9,885 nucleotides of DNA. Source: Chlamydiota bacterium. Lineage in GTDB: Bacteria; Chlamydiota; Chlamydiia; Chlamydiales; Rhabdochlamydiaceae. The DNA lies in contig JAHFTP010000048.1 of the NCBI GenBank assembly GCA_023265495.1, forward strand, positions 1-9,885, in the 5' to 3' direction. The position numbers and the translations under genes were made by a program. Every line of letters begins with the position of its first letter. Positions within the stretch are counted from its first letter, which is position 1. Shown piece after piece: positions 1-7,326 of the stretch. A model generated the notes under the pieces. It had not been told where the DNA came from, did not search any database, and worked only from the letters and a program-made list of their open reading frames with translations.

Positions 1-1314
1 TATGACGTCATAAAGAGAGCGTCTTGCCTCCACTAGCTGCAGGCCATAGTGGATCAGCTCACAAGCGATATGTCCTATAATATGTACTCCACGAATTTTG
101 AGGTCATCTTTAGTAAAGACGAGTTTGAGGAATCCACCCTTGGCTCCCATGATTTTTCCTCTGGCCATGTCGGTATAGTAGGCTTTTCCCAGGCAGTAAT
201 CGACCTTTCCACTGATCGCCTCTTCTTCTGTCATTCCCACCATAGACACTTCCGGAATCGTGTAAATTCCATAAGGAACGTAAGAGGGAAGATGCTCTAA
301 ATCTTTTGTTTGGAATATATGGGCTACGGCAGCTCTTCCCTGATCCATGCTCGTGCTGGCAAGTGCCGGAAAGCCTATCACATCCCCTACGGCATATATA
401 TGGTCTATATTGGTTTTGTATTGACTATCTACTTCAATGGTTTCTCTTTTGCCTAGTTTGATTCCTGCCCTGTCACATGCGAGGGCCTGGACATTCCCAC
501 TTCTTCCTGCAGCGAATAAAAACATATCTGTCTCAAGAGTTTTCCCATTTTGCAGTTGGATTTGCAGAGGCTGTTTATCTGTGGGGGGCACAGTCATGGC
601 TTCTACAGAAGTGTTAAATAGAATTTCTATTCCTTCCGTTTGCATTTGTATGATGAGTTCTTTTGCGATTTCCTGATCTATATGGGGAAGAACTTTTTCT
701 CTGTCATTAATCAAGTAGACTTTTGTTCCCATCGTGGCAAAGATCGTTGCATACTCACAACCGATGACTCCGGCTCCCACGATACAAATTGAAGAGGGGA
801 AGCGTTTTATTTGTAAGATCGAGTCAGAATCGTGGACTCTATTGCTGTCGAAGGGGAGATTTTTGGGATGATAGGGATAAGAGCCTGTCGCAATAATAAT
901 ATATTCTCCACGGAGAAACTCTTCTTTATTTAGGGAAGATACTTTGATGGTATGAGGGTCCTCAAAGGAGGCTGTTCCCTGATATATTGTGACTTCATGA
1001 CGTTTAAGATTTTCATAGATTTCTCCTGCAAAGGACGCGGAAACGAAATTTTTTCTAAACATAAAATCTTCCATCGATGCTTCATGCCGTAGATCGCGGT
1101 CTATGCCAAACAGCCCTTTTTCATATTTGCCTGAAAAATAAAGCGCGGTTTCTTTGAGGGTTTTTGAAGGAAGTGTTCCTGTTACTACTTCTGCTCCGCC
1201 AAAAGTTTTTTCCTTTTCTATAATGGCGACTTTATGTCCAAAGTAAGCCGCTTTTACAGCCGCTTTTTCTCCGGCAGGTCCTGTGCCAATCACAAGTAAA
1301 TCGTAGTTTTGCAT
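1..1314 (-). CDS. sthA: Soluble pyridine nucleotide transhydrogenase (SthA-like flavoprotein), 3' end beyond window
   Basis: This FAD flavoprotein of the pyridine nucleotide-disulfide reductase superfamily is expected to pass hydride between NADPH and NAD+ in the cytosol. My translation from ATG at 1314 is open to base 1 (438 codons). E. coli SthA is about 466 residues, so roughly the last 25-30 are outside the window. Visible parts are the FAD-binding GTGPAG at residues 10-15, the second Rossmann fold with GAGVIGCEY around 180-188, LINDRE at 201-206 and the FAD motif AVGDVIGFPALAS at 308-320. The dimerisation domain begins near YTIPEVS at 351-357. LINDRE and the DQGR that follows the FAD motif match SthA better than dihydrolipoamide dehydrogenase. 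The active-site segment reads GGAEVVTGTLPSKT (39-52): both CxxxxC positions are replaced, by E42 and T47. A GAGGGA ribosome site (1328-1323) lies 8 nt before the start. The gene is divergent from glgP. Other dithiol-free flavoproteins of the superfamily are the main alternative. Confidence 0.85.
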   Translation of the reverse strand, partial: MQNYDLLVIGTGPAGEKAAVKAAYFGHKVAIIEKEKTFGGAEVVTGTLPSKTLKETALYFSGKYEKGLFGIDRDLRHEASMEDFMFRKNFVSASFAGEIYENLKRHEVTIYQGTASFEDPHTIKVSSLNKEEFLRGEYIIIATGSYPYHPKNLPFDSNRVHDSDSILQIKRFPSSICIVGAGVIGCEYATIFATMGTKVYLINDREKVLPHIDQEIAKELIIQMQTEGIEILFNTSVEAMTVPPTDKQPLQIQLQNGKTLETDMFLFAAGRSGNVQALACDRAGIKLGKRETIEVDSQYKTNIDHIYAVGDVIGFPALASTSMDQGRAAVAHIFQTKDLEHLPSYVPYGIYTIPEVSMVGMTEEEAISGKVDYCLGKAYYTDMARGKIMGAKGGFLKLVFTKDDLKIRGVHIIGHIACELIHYGLQLVEARRSLYDVI

Positions 1315-1429
1315 GAAAAGAGTCCCTCTTTTTTTATCCTTATGATAAAAAAATAAATAATACTTAAAAGAAAAAAATGCTTTTTGTTTATATTTCGAAA
1401 TAATAGAGACCGCTAGCGAGGAGAGGTAC
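1315..1429. promoter_or_regulatory. AT-rich divergent intergenic region between sthA and glgP
   Basis: This gap must carry the 5' signals for both flanking genes. The stretch 1329-1405 is extremely A/T rich. For glgP, TATATT at 1389-1394 and TTTATA at 1387-1392 resemble -10 elements, and TTAAAA at 1364-1369 lies 17 nt before the latter. For sthA, TATTAT on the minus strand near 1360 is a possible -10 with no good -35. None is a strong consensus match, so the promoters are only likely, not located. A 12-bp perfect palindrome, TATTTCGAAATA (1391-1402), and an 8-bp one, CGCTAGCG (1411-1418), lie just upstream of the glgP ribosome site (AGGAG, 1419-1423, 6 nt from ATG). Confidence 0.4.
1329..1353. 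repeat. Perfect 10-bp inverted repeat, A/T-rich hairpin upstream of sthA
   Basis: TTTTTTTATC (1329-1338) and GATAAAAAAA (1344-1353) are exact reverse complements around a 5-nt loop. The repeat lies immediately upstream of the sthA ribosome site. A second inverted repeat, AAAAGAG (1316-1322) and CTCTTTT (1326-1332), overlaps it and includes part of the ribosome site. The two stems share bases 1329-1332, so they cannot form together. With only two G-C pairs or fewer per stem, stability is doubtful. Confidence 0.45.
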
Positions 1430-3988
1430 ATGCATCTAGAATCTCAAGCAGAGATGCTCATTCATAAAATCAAACACTATCTGATTACCACAATGGGCGT
1501 GACGGTAGATGAAGCCAATCCGGAAGAGTTTTACAGAGCGTTCTCTTTAACGCTAAGAGAAGAGCTGATGATTAACTGGACAGCTACATCGCACACCTAT
1601 AAAAAACATCATGCTCGCATGCTTTTCTATCTATGTATGGAGTATTTGCCGGGAAGACTATTGGGTAATAATATCACCAATATTCATGCCACAAAACTTG
1701 TGAACTTGGTCATGGAAAAGATGCGTCGTATTCCTTCAGAAGAGATGGTTTATGAACCAGATCCTGGTCTAGGAAATGGAGGTCTGGGGAGGCTCGCTTC
1801 CTGTTTGCTCGATTCTTTGGCTACGCAACAATATCCAGCTATTGGCTACGGACTGCGGTATCAGTATGGCATCTTTGATCAAGAGATATGGCAAGGTGTG
1901 CAGGTGGAGCGCCCGGATACGTGGCTTCTCCATGAAAACCCTTGGGAATTCAGAAGGGATGTGCACGCAGCATCTGTTTATTATTGTGGAAGAGCCATTA
2001 CTACAAAAAATAAAAAAGGGGTGGAAGTAGAGGATTTAACAGACTATGAAGAGGTCAGAGCGCTCTCGTACGACATTCCTATCATTGGCTATGAGGAAAA
2101 GTCTGAATTTAACGTAAACACATTAAGATTGTGGACAACAAAAGAATCGCCTCGCAATTTTCAGCTTCAAAGGTTCAATGCAGGATTCATAGATCAAGCC
2201 GGAGAGAATACGGCGCTCACCGATGTGCTCTATCCTAATGATAACAACGAAACGGGCAAGAGGATCCGGTTAAAGCAGGAATTCTTACTCGCTTCCGCTT
2301 CCATACAAGATGTCATTAGCCACTATTTGCGTCACCACCCCGATATGACCACCTTTGCGGATAAGGTGCGCATTCAAATCAACGATACGCATCCGGCACT
2401 TGTTATCCCAGAGCTTATGAGAATCCTTCTCAAAGACCACGACTTCAGCTGGGAGGAGGGATGGGAGACGGTGCGCAGTTGTTGCAGCTTCACCAATCAC
2501 ACTATTTTGAGGGAGTCTTTGGAGGAGTGGAACCAAAATCGTTTGCGTTATCTTCTCCCAAGGCAGTATGCCATTATTGAAAAGCTCAATTTAGAATTTT
2601 GTAATTCGATCCGCAAACAGTATCCCAGTGATGAAGATCGTGTCAGGCGCATGTCCATTATTGAAGGGGGACAAATCAGAATGGCGCATCTGGCCATCTA
2701 CGGCTCTCATAAGGTCAATGGCGTTGCAGCGCTCCATTCTGAGATTCTGAAAAAATGTACTTTTAAAGAGTTTCATGAGATGTATCCCACCAAATTTCTT
2801 AACGTGACAAATGGCGTAACGCAGAGGAGGTGGCTGCTGCATTGTAATCCACTGTTATCTGATTTTATTACCAAGAGGATCGGTAACGCTTGGATTACCG
2901 ATTTTAAGCACATCTATGAACTCTCAAAGCATGCAAACGATGTACAGACGCAAGAGGAATTTCTGCAGATAAAAAAAGAAAATAAAAAGAACCTCATCGA
3001 ATTTCTCAAAAATAATAATCCACTGCGAGATGAAAGTGGACGGATTATTAGCTATTCAGAGCCTTTAGGCGAAGATGCATTATTTGATATGCAAATTAAA
3101 AGGATCCATGAGTACAAAAGGCAGCTGATGAATGCTTTGCATGCACTTATGCTCTACCATGAGATCAAAGCAAATCCTTCTGCACGAACGGTGAAAAGGC
3201 AAATTATTTTTGGAGGGAAAGCAGCGCCCGGCTATGAGATTGCCAAAAACATCATCCATTTCATTTATTGCATTGGAAGAAAAATTAATGCAGATCCCGA
3301 TGTGAACCAAAAACTCAGTGTGATCTTCGTAGAAAACTACAATGTGTCTAAAGCAGAGATTATGATCCCTGCTGCAGACCTCTCTGAGCAGATTTCTACC
3401 GCAGGAATGGAGGCGTCAGGGACAGGGAATATGAAGCTTGCTATGAATGGCGCTTTAACCATTGGAACAGAAGATGGTGCTAATATAGAAATGCATCAGC
3501 AAGTCACCGATAAATGGTGGCCCTTTGCTTTTGGAAAAACATCGGATGAAAATCAAAAACTGAAAGAGAGCAGGACCTACAACCCCTGGGATCTCTATAT
3601 GAATCACATGCCCACACGCCGGGCAGTGGATGCTCTCAGAGATCACTCCTTAGCTGACTCTGAAGCAGAACATCAAGCTCTGTGTAGTTTGTATCATGTT
3701 CTTTTAGAGACAAAGTATTCCGATGTGCCGGATCGATATTTTGTATTAAATGACCTGCAAGAGTACTACAACACACAGAAAAAGGTGGAAGAGCTCTACG
3801 CACAACCGCTGGAGTGGGCAAAATATGCCATTTATAACATGGCTAACATGGGAATATTTTCTACAGATCAGTCCATCCACAATTATGCGTATCATGTATG
3901 GGGGATCAAGCGCTACCCTGTAGACCCTAAGGAGCTCGAGTGTGTAAGAGCAGAATATAGTGAACACGATAAGTGTCGTATTTTCTAG
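1430..3988 (+). CDS. glgP: Glycogen/alpha-glucan phosphorylase
   Basis: This PLP-dependent GT35 enzyme releases glucose-1-phosphate from alpha-1,4-glucan ends using inorganic phosphate. It has 852 residues, slightly longer than E. coli GlgP (815) and close to the animal enzyme (about 842). Family landmarks occur in order: MEYLPGRLLGNN, GNGGLGRLASC from residue 115, NDTHP at 318-322, NVTNGVTQRRW from 458, KRIHEYKRQ from 557, GGKAAPGY, and EASGTGNMK ending at K669. K669 is the lysine expected to hold PLP, followed by GALTIGTEDGANIE. The animal N-terminal phosphorylation segment is not recognisable, so control by serine phosphorylation is not expected. The ATG at 1430 has AGGAG 6 nt upstream, with an in-frame stop shortly before. 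The gene is divergent from sthA and convergent with the next gene across only 4 bp, and I see no intrinsic terminator there. Identity is very secure. Preference for glycogen over maltodextrin cannot be read directly. Confidence 0.97.
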   Translation: MHLESQAEMLIHKIKHYLITTMGVTVDEANPEEFYRAFSLTLREELMINWTATSHTYKKHHARMLFYLCMEYLPGRLLGNNITNIHATKLVNLVMEKMRRIPSEEMVYEPDPGLGNGGLGRLASCLLDSLATQQYPAIGYGLRYQYGIFDQEIWQGVQVERPDTWLLHENPWEFRRDVHAASVYYCGRAITTKNKKGVEVEDLTDYEEVRALSYDIPIIGYEEKSEFNVNTLRLWTTKESPRNFQLQRFNAGFIDQAGENTALTDVLYPNDNNETGKRIRLKQEFLLASASIQDVISHYLRHHPDMTTFADKVRIQINDTHPALVIPELMRILLKDHDFSWEEGWETVRSCCSFTNHTILRESLEEWNQNRLRYLLPRQYAIIEKLNLEFCNSIRKQYPSDEDRVRRMSIIEGGQIRMAHLAIYGSHKVNGVAALHSEILKKCTFKEFHEMYPTKFLNVTNGVTQRRWLLHCNPLLSDFITKRIGNAWITDFKHIYELSKHANDVQTQEEFLQIKKENKKNLIEFLKNNNPLRDESGRIISYSEPLGEDALFDMQIKRIHEYKRQLMNALHALMLYHEIKANPSARTVKRQIIFGGKAAPGYEIAKNIIHFIYCIGRKINADPDVNQKLSVIFVENYNVSKAEIMIPAADLSEQISTAGMEASGTGNMKLAMNGALTIGTEDGANIEMHQQVTDKWWPFAFGKTSDENQKLKESRTYNPWDLYMNHMPTRRAVDALRDHSLADSEAEHQALCSLYHVLLETKYSDVPDRYFVLNDLQEYYNTQKKVEELYAQPLEWAKYAIYNMANMGIFSTDQSIHNYAYHVWGIKRYPVDPKELECVRAEYSEHDKCRIF

Positions 3989-3992
3989 TGAT

Positions 3993-4757
3993 CTAGGGAG
4001 CGGAACTAGCCAGGCTCCATTTGCGCAGCAGCTCGGGGTATTTCCCCTCTTTTTTGAGATCTTTTAGCGTCTCATTAAAAGCGGAGATAAGCTCCGGTGC
4101 TTTTCCTTTAAGAGAGATGAGTCTTAATCCCTCTTGCTGCAATACGGGGAAGAGGATTTTCAGTCTGCCCAGATACAAATCCTGTACATAGGATTCTGCT
4201 GTAAGCAGGTCTAAGACAACGCCACTAATAGTGCCGGAAGATAAGGCCAGCAGCATATCAGGAATGGCCATATACTCCCTTACGATAATAGAGGGTACTT
4301 TTTCTAGGTTGTTAGCTGCGGAGGATCCGAGCAATATGCCTACTTCTTGACCTTGCAGATCGGATAGTGTTTCCGTCTTGGATGTAAAGGCAACAATAAG
4401 AACAGGGCCTGTTTGCAGGTATATATCGGAAAAATCATAGAGGTCTGTGTTGAAGTTATAGGGAGGCAGTGAGGAAATGACTGCTTGATATACATCGCTT
4501 TGCAGGCCGGAAAATAAAGTGTCCCAACTGGCAGTGTAGATGGCTAGGTTGTCCCGCTTTCGAATGGTCATTTCTGTAAGAAGATCTGTAGAAAAGCCTA
4601 GAATATTTTTTTCTTTCCCCGCACTGTTAAGGGGATACCAAGACGGGTCTATCCCTATGAGAGAGCCTTTTTTTGAGGAGCTGGAGCAAGAGCAGATAAG
4701 AAGCGTGATAACGAGAAAATAGGCAGCCATTTTCGCAATACTTTTACCAAAAGACAT
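3993..4757 (-). CDS. ABC-type solute-binding lipoprotein, amino-acid-binding (SBP family 3) fold
   Basis: This is probably a membrane-anchored periplasmic receptor for a small-molecule ABC importer. Of its 254 residues, the first 24 form a lipoprotein signal: positive residues K5 and K9, a hydrophobic core 11-21, and lipobox I21-C22-S23-C24 with C24 as the likely lipidated cysteine, then a serine-rich linker. Family-3 hallmarks follow: GFSTDLL (54-60), WDTLFSGLQSD (78-88), DFSDIY (108-113), DLQGQEVGILLGSSA (133-147), and a C-terminal helix ending near YPELLRKW (240-247). The arginine that usually precedes the FSD motif and binds the ligand alpha-carboxylate is replaced by N103, so the ligand may not be a standard amino acid. 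No permease or ATPase genes are nearby. An AGGAG ribosome site (4768-4764) lies 6 nt before the start. In C. trachomatis a homologue (CT486, annotated fliY), as I recall, also lies beside ferrochelatase. The substrate is unknown. Confidence 0.8.
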   Translation of the reverse strand: MSFGKSIAKMAAYFLVITLLICSCSSSSKKGSLIGIDPSWYPLNSAGKEKNILGFSTDLLTEMTIRKRDNLAIYTASWDTLFSGLQSDVYQAVISSLPPYNFNTDLYDFSDIYLQTGPVLIVAFTSKTETLSDLQGQEVGILLGSSAANNLEKVPSIIVREYMAIPDMLLALSSGTISGVVLDLLTAESYVQDLYLGRLKILFPVLQQEGLRLISLKGKAPELISAFNETLKDLKKEGKYPELLRKWSLASSAP

Positions 4758-4770
4758 CTTCTTCTCCTAC

Positions 4771-4799
4771 TTGATACACCGGAAAATCTCGAGTATAGC
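4771..4799 (+). promoter_or_regulatory. Candidate sigma-70/66-type promoter for hemH
   Basis: TTGATA (4771-4776) and TATAGC (4794-4799) are separated by exactly 17 nt, and each matches its consensus hexamer at four or more positions. Transcription would start near 4806, giving a leader of about 50 nt that contains a small hairpin (GTAGA 4819-4823, TCTAC 4829-4833) and an AAGGAG ribosome site just before the hemH ATG. This is the best promoter match in the window. Confidence 0.65.
4792..4797 (-). promoter_or_regulatory. Candidate -10 element for the solute-binding lipoprotein gene
   Basis: Read on the minus strand these bases are TATACT, five of six matches to TATAAT. Four of the bases (4794-4797) are also in the opposing hemH -10. 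The expected -35 zone on the minus strand, just before TTTCAGAAAATTTGTGC, holds only a poor match (about ACCTTT). Start of transcription would be near 4785, leaving a leader of about 28 nt with a good AGGAG ribosome site. Confidence 0.45.
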
Positions 4800-4855
4800 A
4801 CAAATTTTCTGAAAAAAGGTAGAGTTAATCTACATTTACGTGAGAAGGAGAGGGT

Positions 4856-5833
4856 ATGCCGAGACAATTGTTGCTCTTTGCCAATTTTGGAGGGCCGAGA
4901 AATTTAAGGGAGATCCCTGCATTTTTACAGATGCTTTTAACAGATGAAGAAGTCATTCGCACATCATTGCCTAAATGGCTGCAAGACTTTTTCTTCCGCC
5001 GTCTCGCTAAAAAAAGATCTTTTCAGGTGGCTAGAGACTATGCTCTTATTGGTGGCAAGTCTCCCATTTATGAAGATACCGAGTGGATGGCGGGAGCTGT
5101 CGCAAAAAGGCTGTCTTTGCCATTCCTCACCTTTCACAGATATCTTTCTGCCACGCATGAGAGCTTTATTGAAGAAATCGAATCTACTTCTGCAAAGGAG
5201 ATCGTGGTTTTTCCGTTATTCCCTCAGTTTAGCTACGCCACGACAGGGAGCATTGCTAGGTGGTTTTCTGAAAACCTCACAGAGGATACGCAAGAAAAAC
5301 TTCGTTGGATAAGGTCGTATGCAACGCATGAGAAATTTATTTCCTCACATGTGGGGTGCATCCAAGACTTTTTAGAGCAAAATAGCTTGCAACAAGCAGA
5401 TACCTACCTTCTTTTTTCTGCCCATGGCCTGCCACGGGCTTTTATTCAACAAGGAGACGTCTATCAGAGCGAGTGTGAAGACTCTTTCCATAAGATTCGA
5501 GCCCACTTCTCCTTTGCAGAGAGCTTGCTATGTTATCAGTCTCAGTTTGGAAAGGAAGAATGGACGCAGCCTTACACCAGTACTCTTTGTAAACAGCTAG
5601 TGAAAGATAAGAGAAAAAATGCTGTGTGTATTCCTCTTAGCTTTACCTCAGATCATATAGAAACACTCTATGAGATAGAGCACCTCTATTTGCCTATAAT
5701 CAGAGGATCGGGCTTAAATGCGTTTAGATGCCCCGCTCTTAATAGAAGGGAGCAGTGGTTACAGACAATAGGATCTATTATCCAAGAAGAAAATACCTGC
5801 TGTAATCAGATGCTTATCCGCAGGAAAAAATGA
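4856..5833 (+). CDS. hemH: Ferrochelatase
   Basis: This enzyme inserts ferrous iron into a porphyrin at the end of heme synthesis. It has 325 residues, close to the 310 of the B. subtilis enzyme. Landmarks are the N-terminal LLLFANFGGP, IGGKSPIYEDTE (a variant of the family's GGSPL segment), LFPQFSYATTGS, FSAHGLPRAF with the likely catalytic H190, QSQFGKEEWTQPYT, and SFTSDHIETLYEIE with the likely catalytic E269. The usual MRYGNPS segment is replaced by HRYLSATHES. Cysteines near the C-terminus (one in FRCPALN, two in TCC) lie where some ferrochelatases place iron-sulfur ligands, but I cannot see a full four-cysteine set. The start ATG has AAGGAG a few bases upstream and a good promoter further upstream. 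The gene is divergent from the lipoprotein gene and converges on pit with a 40-nt gap lacking a visible terminator. Whether the substrate is protoporphyrin or coproporphyrin cannot be decided from the sequence. Confidence 0.95.
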   Translation: MPRQLLLFANFGGPRNLREIPAFLQMLLTDEEVIRTSLPKWLQDFFFRRLAKKRSFQVARDYALIGGKSPIYEDTEWMAGAVAKRLSLPFLTFHRYLSATHESFIEEIESTSAKEIVVFPLFPQFSYATTGSIARWFSENLTEDTQEKLRWIRSYATHEKFISSHVGCIQDFLEQNSLQQADTYLLFSAHGLPRAFIQQGDVYQSECEDSFHKIRAHFSFAESLLCYQSQFGKEEWTQPYTSTLCKQLVKDKRKNAVCIPLSFTSDHIETLYEIEHLYLPIIRGSGLNAFRCPALNRREQWLQTIGSIIQEENTCCNQMLIRRKK

Positions 5834-5873
5834 GAAAAAGAATCAGCTGAACCATCCCCATAGACAAACAGGA

Positions 5874-7310
5874 TTAGCCGCTAAAATGAGCAAATATCGT
5901 CTTAAATAGATAGAAGACTAAGATGCTCATGATCGCACTGGCGGGTATGGTGATAATCCAGGAGAGAACAATATCTTTGAGCATGTTTAGGTTAAGTGCA
6001 CGCATGCCCCTAGCAAGGCCGACACCTAGGACAGCGCCTACAAGACAGTGGGTAGTAGAGATGGGAAGGCCCATTTTGGATGCGAGGAGTATTGTGGTAG
6101 CAGCGCCAAATTCTGCACAAAAGCCTCGTGTTGGTGTGAGCTCCGTAATTTTTTTACCGATCGTTTCAATCACTCTCCATCCCCATGTGGCAAGGCCGAT
6201 GACTATGCCTATTCCTCCGAAGGCGAGGAGCCATGGGGGGATGACAGCCACATCAGATATGGCTCCATTTTTTATGATATCTAAGACGGCAGCAACGGGG
6301 CCGATGGCGTTTGCAACATCATTGGCTCCGTGGGCAAAGGCCACAAAGCAGGCGCTTAATATTTGCAGGACAATGAACATGTTCTCCACGCTCTTATACT
6401 CTGATGTTCTCTCAGAGAAGCTCGTTTCTTTCCTGAGCTTTTGAGACAGGGTCTTTACATCAGACAAAATGGCGGCTACTTGTGTATGGGCCTCATCAAA
6501 GGTGCTAGCTTGTACTCTATGTAAATGCTTGATTGCTTTCTCCAGGCTCACAACACTCTGAGGCAGTTGTCTCGACGGCGGTGTGCTGTAGCTTGCAGGA
6601 GTCTGTATCCGTTTTATGATCAGCATGGTGACTAGGTAAGCTATAGCGCCGGCAGCCAAAGCAATGAGGATCGCCTGAGGGAAAGAAAGTGTGAAATTTA
6701 AGTTTTCAAGACCATTAAAAATAAGGCTCAAAGTAAACGTCCCTATCACAATAGAGGTGAGAAGAGGAAATAGCTTTATCGTGGCCTGCTCGGGGTTAAT
6801 GGCAAAGAGGATTTTTCTCTGTAATATGCTGAACATGAGATAGGAAATCACTGCGCTGATGGCGGGTGATAGCACCCAGCTGATTAGAATGGAGCCAGCC
6901 TCTTCCCACTGGACAGCTTCCACTCCACCTACTACTGCGCCAAATCCAATAATGGCTCCGACGATAGCATGAGTGGTGGAAACGGGCCAGCCGCAGTAGG
7001 AGGCTATCTGCAGCCAGATACTCGTTCCAAAAAGTGCTGCGCACATGCCTAAGATGAGCATCATGGGATCTGTCAAAAAAATGTCTGTATCAATGAGTCC
7101 TCTTTGCATGGTCTCCGACACATTAGAGCCGACGAAGTAGGCTCCACAGAATTCTAAGACCGCTGCAAGGATGACTGCTTTTCTTAAGGTGAGGGCTCCA
7201 GAGCCTACGGAGGTGCCCATTGCATTAGACACATCATTAGCGCCGATGTTCCATGCCATGTAAAAGCCAATTAGCAGAACTAGTACTTGCAGTATTGTTG
7301 CAGCTTCCAT
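5874..7310 (-). CDS. pit: Inorganic phosphate transporter, PiT family
   Basis: This integral inner-membrane permease takes up phosphate by coupling to a cation gradient. In 478 residues both inverted family repeats are clear: GANDVSNAMG (23-32) with PVSTTHAIVG (109-118), and GANDVANAIG (328-337) with PISTTHCLVG (416-425). Hydrophobic segments are visible at roughly 7-22, 43-62, 82-103, 112-130, 138-163, 180-200, 211-232, 311-330, 357-376, 402-432 and 446-475, although some of these may be re-entrant rather than spanning. A hydrophilic loop at about 233-310 separates the halves, as is usual. The gene starts 16 nt after the DUF47 stop codon and has only a weak purine-rich ribosome site, so co-transcription and perhaps translational coupling with DUF47 are likely. 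It is often annotated as a low-affinity phosphate permease. Sulfate permeases in the same superfamily are possible but less likely given the DUF47 partner. Confidence 0.93.
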   Translation of the reverse strand: MEAATILQVLVLLIGFYMAWNIGANDVSNAMGTSVGSGALTLRKAVILAAVLEFCGAYFVGSNVSETMQRGLIDTDIFLTDPMMLILGMCAALFGTSIWLQIASYCGWPVSTTHAIVGAIIGFGAVVGGVEAVQWEEAGSILISWVLSPAISAVISYLMFSILQRKILFAINPEQATIKLFPLLTSIVIGTFTLSLIFNGLENLNFTLSFPQAILIALAAGAIAYLVTMLIIKRIQTPASYSTPPSRQLPQSVVSLEKAIKHLHRVQASTFDEAHTQVAAILSDVKTLSQKLRKETSFSERTSEYKSVENMFIVLQILSACFVAFAHGANDVANAIGPVAAVLDIIKNGAISDVAVIPPWLLAFGGIGIVIGLATWGWRVIETIGKKITELTPTRGFCAEFGAATTILLASKMGLPISTTHCLVGAVLGVGLARGMRALNLNMLKDIVLSWIITIPASAIMSILVFYLFKTIFAHFSG

Positions 7311-7326
7311 TGCTCTATAAAATAGG

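Noticed and set aside
1401..1406. TAATAG as a glgP -10 element
   Set aside because: It has only three of six consensus matches, and the -35 at the right spacing (TGCTTT) is also poor.
3966..3986. A possible terminator at the end of glgP (ACGA...TCGT followed by ATTTTC)
   Set aside because: The stem is only 4 bp, the loop is within the coding sequence and the T-run is short, so it is too weak to call.
4944..5312. A 122-codon open frame in another plus-strand frame
   Set aside because: It is wholly inside hemH, whose motifs are continuous through this stretch in the main frame.
5923..6444. A 173-codon open frame on the plus strand
   Set aside because: It is antisense to the pit gene, where the membrane-protein codon pattern leaves opposite frames open. 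No motif or ribosome site supports it.
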